Shown here: positions 23,230-35,879 of the stretch, piece after piece
Numbering within the stretch: position 1 is the stretch's first letter
Layout: the number at the start of each line of letters is the position of its first letter
Origin: Sitta carolinensis
Taxonomy: Eukaryota > Chordata > Aves > Passeriformes > Sittidae
Direction of reading: 5' to 3'
DNA length: 64,000 nt
Assembly: GCA_032173965.1 (NCBI GenBank)
Contig: CM063290.1
Location: forward strand, 868,001 to 932,000
Notes under the pieces: model-generated
What the model was told of the DNA's origin: nothing
The model's input: the letters and a program-made list of their open reading frames with translations, nothing else
Databases searched by the model: none
Position numbers and translations under genes: made by a program

Positions 23230-23650
23230 CCAGCAGGAGAGCCATGGAGCCCGGGATGAGCCCGGGATGTGCCGGAGCCTGGGATGTGCTGGGGCCCGGG
23301 ATGAGCCCGGGATGAGCCCGGGATGAGCCCGGGATGTGCCAGAGCCCGGGATGAGCCCGGCATGTGCCGGAGCCTGGGATGTGCCGGGGCCCAGGATGAG
23401 CCCGGGATGTCCCTGAGCCCGGGATGAGCCCGGGATGTGCCGCAGCCCGGGATGTGCCAGAGCCCGGGATGTTCCGGAGCCCGGGATGTGCCAGAGCCCG
23501 GGATGTGCCAGAGCCCGGGAAGTCCCGCAGCCCGGGATGTGCCGCAGCCCGGGATGTTCCTAAGCCCGGGATGTGCCCGGGATGTGCCGCAGCCCGGGAT
23601 GTGCCAGAGCCCGGGAAGTCCCGCAGCCCGGGATGTCCCGCCGGGAGCCC
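23230..23650. repeat. GC-rich 11/17-bp minisatellite (AGCCCGGGATG core)
   Basis: The core AGCCCGGGATG recurs more than 20 times. It appears as 17-bp units (GAGCCCGGGATGTGCCA type) in the right half and 11-bp units (GCCCGGGATGA) in the left. Each unit contains CCCGGG. The block is a sharp GC-rich island in an AT-rich intron and produces spurious open frames on both strands. Confidence 0.95.
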
Positions 23651-24149
23651 CGCACAACCTGCCGGCCTCTCTTAAAAACACTACTACCTTTGCATTAGCA
23701 GCAAAGCCCTACTGCAGAGTCTACAGCAAAAGCTTACACCACTGTTGTGAGACAGATTATTTTACTTTAAAATCACAAATCAAAACAATTTTCCTACTGC
23801 TGTCCACAAACTGTTATTTTATTTTCCTGTACATTAAGAAATTAATATTTCAAAGTGCAACCAAATGACAAAAGGTCTGGTTTCGTCTTGCTTTTATGGA
23901 CTTACTGTTACAGTCATCTGACAAAACAAAAAGATTAAATAAGGTATAAAGAGCATTACCAAACACCGAGAAGTGTAATTATGAAAGAGGATATAAACTG
24001 GGTTTCTAAATGATGGGCATCAACTGCATTAAACCAACGTTAAGCTTGAAGAGATAAAAGGAACATGTAAAGTGCAGGAGTTATTTTATACCTGCAGCAG
24101 CAGCTCTTCTCCCCTGCATTCAGTATTTGGGGTTTCCTCCATATTTTGT

Positions 24150-24315
24150 GAAGGGTTGTGAAGCCCTGGCAGAGCTGCCCAGGGCAGTGGTGGGGTCACT
24201 GTCCCTGGAAGCACTTGAAAAACGAGTGGTTGTGGCTCCTGAGAGCCCAATTTAGTGGTGAGCTCCGGTGGTGCTGGGCTGATGGATGGACTTCACGATC
24301 TGCAAGGTCCCCTCC
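24150..24315 (+). mobile_element. Probable CR1 LINE fragment
   Basis: The stretch GAAGCCCTGGCAGAGCTGCC, CAGGGCAGTGGTGGGGTCAC, TGTCCCTGGAAGCACTTGAA resembles the CR1 region upstream of the 3' end (TGCCCAGAGAAGCTGTGG...CCCTGGAAGTGTTCAAGG). It is more diverged than the other copies, and the boundaries are approximate. Confidence 0.6.
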
Positions 24316-27300
24316 AAGAAAGTCCCCACCCCTGCACTCGAGACCAGCACACATCTGAGCTGTCCCGGTGCCAGCAGTGAAAAAACTCCAGATCCACCCA
24401 AACCCCGCAGAGCAAACCCCAGAACCCCGCAGTGTTCTCGGCTGTCTGCAGCACTCGCTCACCCTGAGCACCGGGTGCCCTCCCAGAAATGCCATTAGAC
24501 ACCATCTCCTGCCCCGCGAGAGCAGGTTTTATCCAAATCCCACAGAACAGCACGAATGCCATCAGGGGCTGTTACATAACAGCCAAAGAGCCGCGGGGCA
24601 GAGAGGGCAGAGGCAGGGCTGGGGCACGCCACGGCCCCCCGCAGGATTGGCGTTGGGTTTAAATAGCCACAGCTCATATTTTATGCCAGAGTTTAATTTG
24701 CTTCGCAGCAGCTCTTCCAGCCTCACGGAATTTCACATTAAGCTCCTTACAGTGGATTTAATGGTAATCTCTGGGAAGTCCATGGACATGAGATGGACAA
24801 TCAATCTCTCACACTTTTGCATTTCTCAAGAAAGCCTCGAGGAAGCCACACAGCACCAGCAGAGATGCCAGAAGCTGAAAAGGGCACGGGCAATTCATCT
24901 CAGCCCTGGAGCTGCAGAGCATCAAAACAAGTAACCAAACACAAGTTGAGACTACTTAAAACAACTGTGAATGGTGTCTAATCAAAGGAAATCCCTAACT
25001 CTGGGAAGCAGCTCATGCTTGTAAAGTCACTAAATAATATGCAAACAAAAAAGGGGTGAAGTGTAAAAACAAAACCATTCACTACCCAGAATGAAGAAAC
25101 AACCCCCAAAACAACCAAAATCTATCAGCATGTTTCAGCTCTTTGTAAGTCTGTGAATTCTCTGGCAGTGTCTTTTGTTCTTTCAAAAAAAAAAAACCTA
25201 AACAAATGCAAAAACTTGGGAGCAGCAGCTCGCAGAAATCACATCTGAGTAACACCACGTACTTCACAGTAGCTGCTCTTTGAGTCTCCCCTATTGACAC
25301 TGTGGGCTCAGTGCTTCCAGGATGACCAATAACTCATCTTATTTTCACATTACAAGTCAAAGGTTTGTGCTCTTCACCTTCTCAAGCTGATCCTTGACAA
25401 CCCTTAGTTATTCTTGCCATGGGAGGACCAACCCAGAGTTCCTTCCCAGGCTGAGGCCCCCTCCTCTTTTGCTCTTAGAGATCAGAAAGGAACCAGAGGT
25501 ATCCAAACAAAAGCCTGGCACTACAGTATAATCGGAAAAGAGCCTGAATGATCCTTAACGACAAGCTTTGTTCCCTCATTGAGACTTCACAGAGCACTGT
25601 GCAGTGAAGAAATGTCCTGCCAGGCCAATGCCTCTCTCACAGGGGCTGTGCTGCCTGCTGGACACCATGAATAATGCATGTTTTCCACCCCTGCCCAAGG
25701 AACCCTCCTTCTGCCAGCTCAGCAAAATTCCATTTATTATCTTCAAGCAATTAGCCCAGGTTTCATCCTTTCTTCAGAACCAACTCCACCAGAGCTGTCC
25801 ATTGTGAGAGCCCTGGTGCCACTGCAGCACAGCGTGCTGAGGACTGTAAGTTTTCCATTAGGACTATGGAATTAGTCCTTTGTCAACACAAAAAGCACAG
25901 TCGTTTAAGCACAGCCATGGCCAAGTGCCAAAGCACACTGTCACATCAATGGGGCGAACAAGGAGCACAGATTTATTAAGCAAACACAGTTAAGTTTGCA
26001 CATCCTAATCCTCTTTCTTCCTGGAGGATCCCTCAGCAGGGAGGGCAGGGCAGTTGACTGTGACACTACAGAGCTTGTGGAAAAAGCAGGAGGTGGCAGA
26101 AGCGGAGGAGGAGTTTCCACTGCCCCTGCCAAGGGGAGGACAGGCACACAGGTGTGTGTGTCACCGTGCCAGATGGGGGTGGTGTTCAGGACAGGCAGCA
26201 CCCGTGTGACCATGGCTCCAGGCCCCGTGCCCAGGGGCTGTGCCCATGGCCCCAAAGGAAACCCCGGGCTCCCCAGGCTGGGGAAGCTCTGCTCAGGAGG
26301 GCAACCCCTCCCTCCCTGCAGCTGAGCCACCTCTGCAGTGCCAAGGCAAGGGCTACTCCTTCCAGGCCTCCCAGCTGGCAGAGAGCAGTCTGAGATCCCA
26401 GGAGCCTCTGGATGCACTGGTGGAGAACAGTAAACCACGAGCTCTTTCTCTGCCAGAATCCCATATCTGCCCTCTAAAAAAAATAAATAAAGGTCATACA
26501 CGGGTGAAGCAGACCTTGTTGTCAGCCTGCCTGTGTTGTATGATACAACAAATACAATTCCCACCGCAACATACTGAGCTAGGGCAGACACCATCATTCA
26601 TCACACCGCCCTTTATATGTCACACCTCCCACTTAACTTCACCAATTTAACAAAAATAGGAAAAAAACCCCACCACCAAAAGGCCCTTCCTAAAGCTTGC
26701 TCCTGTGCCCATACAGAGACAGGATGAACGTCCCAGGCCCAGGGCAGTCAATTCTGATGTCTGCAAATCTCTCAGCAAACAGCCAGGTGTGATAGCATCT
26801 CACCCCTGTCCAGCACCACGGGCAGGGGAGGGGAGCAGCTGTAACAGGGATCCAGCCCCAGGGCCTGGAGCCAGCACTGCTTCCCTCCAGGCTGCCAAAC
26901 AAAGCCATGGCTGGGGCTCACTAGAGACTAGGAAGAGGGGAAAAAAACACAATAGAATGGAAGGTGAAGTTAATTAACCTTTAAAAGTAATGAATGGAGA
27001 CTGCAGTGCAACAGATGATATGAACTAATTTATTCACCCTCCTCAGAAATAGTCATTTTTATAAAGAAACATGTTTATCTATTCTATTTTAAATTACCTT
27101 GGTGCAAGTCACCGACAGTGAGTCATCTGTGGGCAAACAATGAATTGACAGCCTCAACCACCAAAGTGATTTTATTACTGAAAATGATACTGTTTTGTGC
27201 ATCTGAGTTTCAGGCTGATCAATGTTTCTAGTGGTAACGTGGGAACACCTCTGAGCCCGTTCTCTGCTGTGCTGGTTCAATAACCTGCCACAGCACAGGC

Positions 27301-27890
27301 TAGAGCTCCCTGCCCTACAGCCAGGTTTGCTGGCACTCCCAGGGAAAGGCCAGCCTGGGGCTCCTCACAGCTCCCACTTCAGTCAGGCAAGGAGACAGGA
27401 GCAGCACATGCTCCCTGCGGCACCAGCTGCTGAAGGAGACAGGAAAAGCCAGCACAACATCCCTTGCAGCAAGCTCAGTGCTGGACAGAGCCGGGAAGGT
27501 TTCTGCACGTTCTGCTCACCAGCCCCTGGTGTCCCCGAGCTGCTGTGTGCCACCACAGTGCCAGCACTGACCCCAAAGTGGCACTGGGACAGCTCAGTCT
27601 CCAGCAAAGCACTGAAGGAGTTACCTCAACAATTCTAATCTAAGCCCCAGAGTTTTGGAAAGACAACAGTTCTTCTGCAAACGGCAACGTTTCCCTAACA
27701 CCACGCCAGTGCTCAGAAGATTTATTGAAAAAAGAGTAATTTCATTCATTAAGCACCAAAGCCACACACAAAAAGCAGTTTTCAAGCACATAACCTAGTT
27801 AGCACCTGGGCAGCCACCCCTCTGCAGAACTGCTCATCACTGCCCCTGGAGCCCTCAGCAGGGCCCGGGCGTGTGCCCTGCTGTGACCCT
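24316..27890. other. PLCH1 first coding intron, middle part
   Basis: This is intronic sequence between the CR1 fragment and the 27.9-kb minisatellite. Compositional patches near 24,580-24,660 and 26,090-26,340 are GC-richer, but I see no exon with matching splice phase and no repeat family. Confidence 0.5.
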
Positions 27891-28742
27891 GGGCAGCACT
27901 CGGGGCAGACTCGGGACAGCACATTCAGGACAGCAGCACTCGGGGCAGCACTCAGGACTGCACACTCAGGACAGCACACTCAGGACAGCACTCAGGGCAG
28001 CACTCAGGACTGCACACTCAGGACAGCACTCAGGGCAGCACTCAGGACAGCACACTCAGGACAGCACTCAGGGCAGCACTCAGGACAGCACACTCAGGAC
28101 AGCAGCACTCGGGGCAGCACTCAGGGCAGCACATTCAGGACAGCAGCACTCGGGGCAGCATTCGGGGCAGCACTCGGGACAGCAGCACTCAGGACAGACT
28201 CAGGACAGCACATTCAGGACAGCACATTCAGGACAGCACATTCAGGACAGCACTCAGGGCAGCACTCAGGGCAGCACTCAGGCAGCACTCAGGGCAGCAC
28301 TCAGGCAGCACTCAGGGCAGCACACTCTGGACAGCACTCAGGACTGCACACTCAGGACAGCACACTCAGGACAGCACACTCAGGACTGCACACTCAGGAC
28401 AGCACACTCAGGACAGCACTCAGGACTGCACACTCAGGACAGCACTCAGGACTGCACACTCAGGACAGCACTCAGGGCAGCACACTCAGGACAGCACTCA
28501 GGACTGCACACTCAGGACAGCACTCAGGGCAGCACTCAGGACAGCACACTCAGGACAGCAGCACTCGGGGCAGCACTCAGGACTGCACACTCAGGACAGC
28601 ACACTCAGGACAGCACTCAGGACTGCACACTCAGGACAGCACACTCAGGACAGCAGCACTCGGGGCAGCACTCAGGACTGCAGCACTCAGGACAGCACAC
28701 TCGGGGCAGCACTCAGGACTGCAGCACTCAGGACAGCACTGG
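27890..28742. repeat. 12/14-bp minisatellite (CACTCAGGACAGCA / CACTCAGGGCAG)
   Basis: About 60 tandem units alternate between a 14-mer CACTCAGGACAGCA and 12-mer CACTCAGGGCAG. There are variants with GGACTGCACA, ATTCAGG and TCGGGG. It has higher-order mosaic structure with blocks of the same unit order recurring. It lies in the first coding intron of PLCH1 and gives long Ser/Thr/Gln-rich spurious frames (HSGQHTQDS type). Confidence 0.95.
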
Positions 28743-29117
28743 GCCACCTCCTCAGCACATGCCAATCCACCTGGAGCCTTCCCACCTGCCAAAGCTGCCA
28801 TGTGCCAGCTTCTTGTGAGTGCATTTAGTGCTGAGACAGGTTTAAGCTGTGATTGGAATGAAACCTGTGGATGCCCAAGTTCTTCCCAGGACACTGATGC
28901 CTTCCACATCCACTCAGACCAGTTTGCTGTTCCAGGTTAATTCCTTTACATATCAGTATTCCAGAGCCTACACTCAGTGCCTGGACAGGTGCTTGGACAG
29001 CTGCAGGCACAGGAGTGCCACAGCAGCACCAACAAGGACATTAAACAGGGCACTGCCATGGTCCCTGGTACAGAGGGGAGCCCGGCCATGATGCCACGCT
29101 GAGGGGCCAAACCTCAG

Positions 29118-29237
29118 CACCAGGGACAGCAGGGACAGCAGGGACACACTGGGATAGCAGGGACACCCTGGGACAGCCGGGACAGCAGGGACACCCTGGC
29201 ACACCCAGGGACAGCAGGGACACCCCGGGACAGCCAC
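29118..29237. repeat. Short GGGACAGCAGGGACAC tandem repeat
   Basis: About 120 bp is built from GGGACAGCAGGGACACCCTG-like units with variable spacing. It is a degenerate minisatellite about 370 bp beyond the 27.9-kb array. Confidence 0.8.
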
Positions 29238-30720
29238 TCACTGCTCTGAAGCCCTCGCTGGCCTCCCCACACAGAGAGGGCACTGCCACAACCAAGGATG
29301 ACCAACTGGAATTTGGCCTTGCTATCCCCTCTGGGTACGGAGGGGACTGCAGAATGGCCTGGAGCAGAACTCCACCCTCAGCTGAGCTCTCTGGTGTGGA
29401 ATGTGCTATCCACACACACACTGCCATGAGATCCAACACTTGAGCCTGATGCTTTCCTTGCAGGCCTCTTCCCAGCCCCTTCAGGAGAGCTGGCTGCTGT
29501 GAATTATTCAGTGGGGCCGTATCCATTACCTGCTGCCCCTGGGAAGGCAGATGGAGTAACACCTGCCCTCCTTTGGCCACCAAAGCTCCGTGGAGAGCTC
29601 TGGGTACCCAACACCTGTGAGAGGAGCAGCAGCATCCAGCACTGCAGCTCAGGCAGCCCGCCCCGCAGGGCAGCCACAAATAACTCACTTTTGCCTAAAA
29701 TAGGCTCTGGTTTTTATACAATAGCTGTGTCTATTCCCAGTGACTTCCACTAGATAAAAAATATCCACTAAAATCACCCGTGACAGACACAAAGAAAAAA
29801 AGCGTATCAACCCCCAACACTACCCTGAAATTTTCTAACGGCCAAGATGATATTTTGAAGCATGATCCATGACTTTTGGTGGCTTTATTTTAGATCAGTT
29901 TGTTTGATTTTAAATTACAGATAATCTTGTCACAAAAATTTCTCCTGAGCTACACAATTCTGGCAAGAAAGCTCTTAAGCTAAATGTATTTTCTAAGTTG
30001 TTTTCTTTAAAAGAACATAATCAACATGCTTAAGGATGAGCAAAATACAAAAATTAACTTTAATCTACTATGATTTCTCCTTCTATCTACAGCATTTACT
30101 CTCTATCCACTTAGAGGCTTAAGGTAATTGCTACTTTCCATTCAGCACTGACTTAAATTGAACAAAATTAGACGCTATAAACTACAAGATACTGAAGAAA
30201 GTTATTCAAGATGTCTTCCTTTTTTTGTACCAGCTCCTGTAATTCTTGGAAAGACATCTTTTTTCCAGTGCTTTCATTCAAATTTTACATGCCACTTACA
30301 AATACGTTATACTATTCATAACTGCTACTAGAAAAAACCAACAAACTCTTCTCCACTGAAAGCCACAGCAAAATTCTCAACAGATGAAAAGGTCAGGAAT
30401 GTTTTTATTCAAGGCAAACACATTTGTAATAATTTAGGCTAACACAGAAGTGCAGTTTGTCCTCATCAAAAGAGCAGTACTCAAATACTAGCTACATGTT
30501 TTCATGAAGAAAAGGGCTTGACTTTCTAGTCAATAGGAGCCCACCAGGATTGCTCGTTAAACATTCAGGAACAGACACTTAGCTGTTATACTAACAATGT
30601 CCACATAAACACTTCAATTAACCAATCCCAAGGCTTAAGGTACCTTATTTTTCTATAAGCATTTCCAGACACATTATGAGGTTGTCCTCCCATGGCAATT
30701 CTAAACTCAAACATTCTTAC
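29238..30720. other. PLCH1 first coding intron, 5' part
   Basis: This is the last section of the intron before the ATG exon. It is AT-rich between 29,700 and 30,700, with no repeat or exon recognised. Confidence 0.5.
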
Positions 30721-30763
30721 CTTTTTCTGGACTTAAATTTTTATATACTTCAAGGTCTGCCAT
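30721..30763 (-). CDS. PLCH1: PLCH1 coding exon 1 (start codon)
   Basis: ATG at 30,763-30,761 opens MADLEVYKNLSPEK plus one base, with donor G|GTAAGA. The 14 residues match the start of mammalian PLCH1 as I recall it. Joined to exon 2, GTT forms Val15 (EKVERCMS). An in-frame TGA lies 15 bases upstream of the ATG, so translation cannot begin earlier in this exon. Upstream DNA to about 30,840 is probably 5' UTR. The exon is too short for ordinary ORF detection. Confidence 0.93.
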
Positions 30764-31029
30764 TAAACTTGTAACTCAGGCATTATTGGCAAGCAGAATG
30801 GAAATTCTCCCTTCAGGAAAGGCGCAGTTTGATCTTCGTGCCTTCAGAGCCAACCCATTTGGAAAGCAATCCTTGGAAGGACAGCCGGGCGCTGCTCCTC
30901 AGAATGAGCGAGGAAACCTCGGTGATGCATAGCACAGATCCAGAGGCGAGAGCAGGTAACTTCGCTCACGCCCCTGGAGCGCAGGCTGGGAGCGAGCCGG
31001 CAGCAGCTGCCCGTGCAGCAGCTGCGGAG

Positions 31030-31195
31030 CGGCGCTGCTCCCGCACACACACAGCGCTGCTCCCGCACACGGAGCTGCTCCCGCACACACACAGCGCTGC
31101 TCCCGCACACACACAGCGCTGCTCCCGCACACGGAGCTGCTCCCGCACACACACAGCGCTGCGGGCACGGCCGGAGCTGCTCCCGTATCCCCGCA
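31030..31195. repeat. 18/22-bp tandem repeat in CpG island
   Basis: Alternating units are CTGCTCCCGCACACACACAG-CG and CTGCTCCCGCACACGGAG, about seven in total. The array embeds short CA runs inside a CpG island. Confidence 0.9.
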
Positions 31196-31247
31196 CACAG
31201 CGCTCCGGGCACCGCAGGCGCTCCGGGCTCGGAGCGCGCCCGCCGCC

Positions 31248-31320
31248 GGGAAGCGCTGCCCAGCTCCGGGAAGCGCTGCCCAGCCCCGGGAAGCGCTGCC
31301 CAGCCCCGGGAAGCGCAGGG
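31248..31320. repeat. 20-bp tandem repeat (GGGAAGCGCTGCCCAGCCCC)
   Basis: About 3.5 copies of GGGAAGCGCTGCCCAGCCCC run head to tail in the CpG island. The contained AGCGCT is palindromic. Confidence 0.9.
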
Positions 31321-31460
31321 AAATCCCGCGGGCAGCGGGGCGGCTGGCCGGGCAGGGATTATCACCAGACTCCGGCTCAGGAGCGGCGGAGTGACGCAGG
31401 CTGAATGCGGGAGGGGAAACCCAACCCCGCTCCAGAGTAACCCCCGGCATCTGCAGCCCG

Positions 31461-34400
31461 GAGAAGCCCGAAGCACCGTGAGCCTTCGCCCAGGCTCTGC
31501 GCCCCTCCTCCGCCGCTGTGCCAGTGTCCCTAGCTCCAGGGAACAGTCACCCTGCAGGGAACATGCCGCACACATGCGCTGGGTTCGGGCCGTGCAATGC
31601 CCAAGGACCAGGAGCCCCCCGAGGTGCTGAGCAGCTCTGACAGCAGCTACAGAAACCCCCGTGCCCCTGGCGAAACTCTGGGCTGGTTTAAGGCATCGCA
31701 GTGCTCCTGAAATCAGGGGGTCTACAGGCAGTGTGGAACGATGGGCAGAAGCATTCAGACTTGCATAAATTGCACTTCCTTACAACGGAGCCCAAGGGCT
31801 CACAGGGCTGGAAAGCACGGCAAGAATGAAGTCAGCCCTAGATACAATGCTCCGCATCTTTCATTTATTGCATTTTCTAATTCTTTCCCTCTTCAGCTGG
31901 CTCTTCCACTGTGACATTTACATCAGCACAGCAAAGGAATTCCCAGCTGTATTCCCAAACATTGTGACAGCAATAAAAGAGACAGAATTTGTCTGACGCA
32001 GGCCAGGAAAAAGTTACATGAGAGACAACGTGACACAGGAGGAAAACAAACAAAAAAAAAGCCACTAAAAAAACCAGCCCTCATAGATCCACATGCCTGC
32101 AGAACTTCAGTGGGATGGGAGACAAGATCCAAGTGGAGCTGACATGTTTACTTCCTGAGAAATCATTATTTCTTAGCTGTTGCTAACACACAGCCCCCAC
32201 GAGAGAGCTCAGCACTCTGCAGGGCATCCAGGGACTGTGTCCAGCACCTGGAATGTGGAACAAGACCCCAGACCCAGGGCAGGATGTCCTGGCTGCTCGG
32301 CTGTGGCTCGAATGGCACTGCCAGGCTGGGATGGCAGGAGTGGGGGTGTCCCACTCTGAGGAGGGAGTGCCACCCATTGCCAGAGCAAGGGAAACAGGGT
32401 GGCCACGGTGTTACCCCAGCCCTGGTTCCCAGCTCGGCTCACCACCTGCATGGCTGAAATCACCACTCTGAATTCTCTACACAGTTGCCAGTGCATGCAC
32501 ACTGAAATGATGTGCTATAGCTGCAATTCAACAACAAAAAATAAACTGTCGCTGCTGTACAGTTTAATTATTGATATATCAGATTGCACTTGATAATGTG
32601 TTAAATGCAAATTACTCACACTCCTACTGTTCTGTTAATTATAAGATCAGATATACAAAAGCACCTTCAACACCACAGCTGCTCTGTAAGAAACCTTACA
32701 CAATCACCAATACATTCTTAATTATTTTGTCTCCAAAATAAACTTCCTTTTAAAACCAGACGTGCTTAAATGCTACATGCCTTTAGAAATTCTAGCATGT
32801 TATATAGGTTAGAAGAACATTACAGCAGACAAATGAAGACATTATGTAATTTAGTTGACATATGCCAAACGGTATAAGAAGACCTGTAGGTTTATTCAAC
32901 TTTACAAAAAAATCAATCCCCATGACAACTCCTCAGTGTCAAGGCAGGTTTTTTTGCATTTAATCCCAAGCCCTGTCAGTTTGCTTGGCTCTTCCCTCAC
33001 TCCCAGGGGTCGCAGCTCCTGCTGGGAATGCTCTGCAGAGCCACAGCTCACACAGTTCCAACAGGCCCAGAGACGATGGTGACAAACAAGCTTCCTGAAC
33101 AAAAATCTCCTTTTCCTTTACCTGTAGCTGACTGACATCACTGACCACCACAAGACAAGCTCTTTGCAGCCATCCCTGCTGCCCCATGGGTATTGCACAG
33201 TCCCAAGCTAAGGTTTGGCAGGAAAGGCAGCAGTCTCCCCTCCACGCCTGTTTTTCCCCCTTAGGCTTTCTGCCCACACCTCACGAGGCTCGGTTACTGG
33301 ACAGAGGCACAACCCTGCAACTTCTACTGCAAAATATCCATTCCCAATAAACGAGAATATGATTTAACTAACAGTTTGGAAATTACAGCATCAGAGGAAG
33401 GTTCATTTTCTAGCTCATTGAGTTTTCCTTTATCACTGTCAAAATAGCTGGAAACCAAAGCCTAATTCTGCTAAAGAACAAGAAAAGCTGATTAGAGAAC
33501 TAACACCTCTTACAGGGAATAGATAATGAAATAAGGAGATAACAACATCTTCATAATCATCATCCAAGTGTAATCTTAGATCTGAACTGTGAGACAATCT
33601 CCTTGTGAAAAGTCAGCGAGCAAGGAATAAAACTTTGTATCAGCTGCATGGCAAACTTGTAATTTTTATCAGATTAAAGCTTTTATCAACTCATTTGTTG
33701 TTAATGAAGACATAGTTCTATGGAAAGCTGAGAAACACACAAAAATGAAAGGGGGAAAATACTTGGCATTAGAACACAACCACCTGAAACACGGTCTGGA
33801 GACAGAACCCACATGAGACTCCTCCTTTCATGAACAGATCCAGACACACAGTTCTTGAACAAAGCAGAGAGAGTTTCTTCAGGCACTTCGGGCCCTTTTT
33901 AAGTCTAAGTGGACTTCAATATATTAATTCCTTAATGCTCTTTTTGCAAACACATTTTCATTTACATCTGTTTGTCCCAAGGAATGAATTGCGGATGTTT
34001 CACCACATAAATCAGAATAGGAACCAAAACACAAATTCCTGTACAACTAACTCGTTGTGCTTTCCCAGCATCATTATGAAACTCCAGCTGAAGCTCTCTG
34101 AAGATAGAATCTGAAGTTGTCTGCTGAATCCTGCAGCCCACATCTGGCATCTGTAGCTGTGCCCCCAGCCTTGCACGAGGCTTCAGCAGAGCTAATTATA
34201 CAGCAGTGCCCGTCAGCAAACATCAGGCCTGAAGGATCTGTGCAATCTGGCACAGCTCTGCCACTGCTCCCCCAAAACTCTCGTGCTCCAATAACCAAAA
34301 TAGTCTGTTTGACTGCACAGAAAAGGAGAACAGAAGGCATTTTATGTTCTCACTGGGCACAGAGTCCAAGGTCACTGAAGCAAGGAGAGGTTCTCCGTGG

Positions 34401-35870
34401 TTTCCTCATCAGGATGCTGGACAGCAAAGCCACCAGGATGTGCCCAAGGTAACTTAAGGACCAGTGTCACCTGCCAGGCTCAGACCCACTCACACCTTCC
34501 AGGCAATTCCATTTCCAAGGTGAAACAACAGGGCAGCACAACCTGCTCCATCCTTGACAGCCTGAATTCCTGCTCCCCTCCAACCAGAGGCTTCACACCA
34601 ACCACCATAAGTTTTGGGGTTAATTCCAAAAATCTTACGGAAAAAAATAAAACTATCAGATACAATGATAAAAACTGCAATTCTCTAGATGCAGTTTTGG
34701 CTGGGAAAGTACTTGCCTTGCTGACTGGAGGGCACTGGGAGCCACAGGAAGGGCTGTTCTGTACACTCTGGGGTTTTTTTCCTTTTATACTTTTAGCCCT
34801 GACCATCTAGTAGCAAAGTTAAATGGATGTTTGCTCTGACTGCACAGCTATTCCTACATTGTTACTGCCAGCAAACAAACAAAACATGATGAAAATTCAC
34901 AGCTTAAAACCCCTGCAAAAATAAAATAAAAAAACCCTCTTCTTCCAAGCCTAGAGGGACGCTGTACTTTGTATTTTGGAACTGCTTGTGAGAGGAAGGG
35001 AAGGAAAGTGGGTTCATCAAATCCTCAAGCCTATTCCAAACATTCTAATTGCTTGTCTTCTCTGTTCTGCAGAAACTGCTAAAACAGCTCACCCCAGCCC
35101 CTGTCTCTGGTCTGTTATTCTCTGTGTGCACACACACACTGCTGTATCTCGCTGCTGCTGCTGAAGAAAACTGACATTTTTGCTTCTGGGCAGATAAGAC
35201 TCCCCAGAGTACAAGGCACAGCAGCAACCTCCACTTCTGTAACCAAAGATTTCAGACATAAACAGATAAGAATTTTAATATCCTGCAAATGCAGCCATTA
35301 GCAGCTTTTCCTAATAAAATTATAAAATGATGAGAGAGCCTTGGGCAATGTGGATGCACACAGTACTTCATTACACACCCTCAGTCATTATTTAAAGACA
35401 ACCTGTCAGAGCCCTGTGGAAGGCCCCACAGTTGTGCATCAATACTTCTTGTCTAACAACATGCAAGTGCCTCCAAGCACCACTAAAACCTGGCAGAGAG
35501 CAGCCTGATCCATGCACAGCAGCATTCTCCTGAATGGAATGGGAGTGCTGCTGTTTGTACCTGAAGCTCACTGGACACAGGAATTGGACTGGGACCACAG
35601 ACAGTTTTCCAGCCTTATTTCCCTTTAGTCAATACACTGCTTGCTGATCACATTTACAACTTCAGAGATAGAGCACAAATACAATGCTGTAATAATTTTT
35701 CCAAAACTTGTCAATCTCCCACTCAAAATACCTTAGATTTTCCTCAGCCAGTTTCATATCCTCGTGGACAATTTTCAACTTGGTCTTGTGCCAACTTCCC
35801 CCCTCAGTTCAAGCCTTTTCCTCCCTGAGCTTTCCCTTTGCAATGCACTCAGAGCCAGCAGTCACAACCC
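31461..35870. other. Intronic/upstream DNA, nothing specific
   Basis: This stretch lies between the two possible PLCH1 first exons. It is mostly AT-rich, with no exon of matching phase and no named repeat; the open frames present have no recognisable protein character. Confidence 0.5.
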
Positions 35871-35879
35871 CTCTCAATC

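Larger units (their letters stand above)
535..30763 (-). other. PLCH1: PLCH1 gene, 5' part (18 coding exons; phospholipase C eta-1)
   Basis: PLCH1 is a calcium-sensitive phosphoinositide phospholipase C. It cleaves PIP2 into IP3 and diacylglycerol at membranes, mainly in neurons. Eighteen exons on the minus strand splice into about 786 codons: N-terminal leader (1-14), PH (about 20-128), EF-hands (about 142-214), X (about 299-442), linker, Y (about 601-714) and the start of C2. Residues fit eta-1 better than eta-2, for example the start MADLEVYKNLSPEK and the PH stretch SIYKVSEGRQSEIFHR. Human eta-1 is about 1,690 aa, so roughly half the protein is present and the 3' half is left of position 1. 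The family identity is from recalled homologues; exon borders are read from GT-AG sites and phase. One exon (12,780-12,981) carries frame errors. Confidence 0.95.
30960..31460 (-). promoter_or_regulatory. CpG island, candidate PLCH1 promoter
   Basis: About 500 bp rich in CpG and GC lies 200-700 bp upstream of the MADLEV start exon. It is the natural place for the transcription start of the isoform using that exon. No TATA box is evident. Inside are two short tandem arrays (31,030-31,195 and 31,250-31,320). Promoter function is inferred from position and composition only. Confidence 0.5.

Noticed and set aside
27871..28940. Ser/Thr/Gln-rich open frames of 315 and 355 codons
   Set aside because: They arise entirely from the 12/14-bp array in an intron.
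19740..30763. Assignment of the phospholipase gene to PLCH2
   Set aside because: PH, EF-hand and linker residues (SIYKVSEGRQSEIFHR, NVTPEYCLDII, MADLEVYKNLSPEK) fit eta-1; eta-2 has clearly different residues there. The neighbours C3orf33 and SLC33A1 also fit PLCH1.
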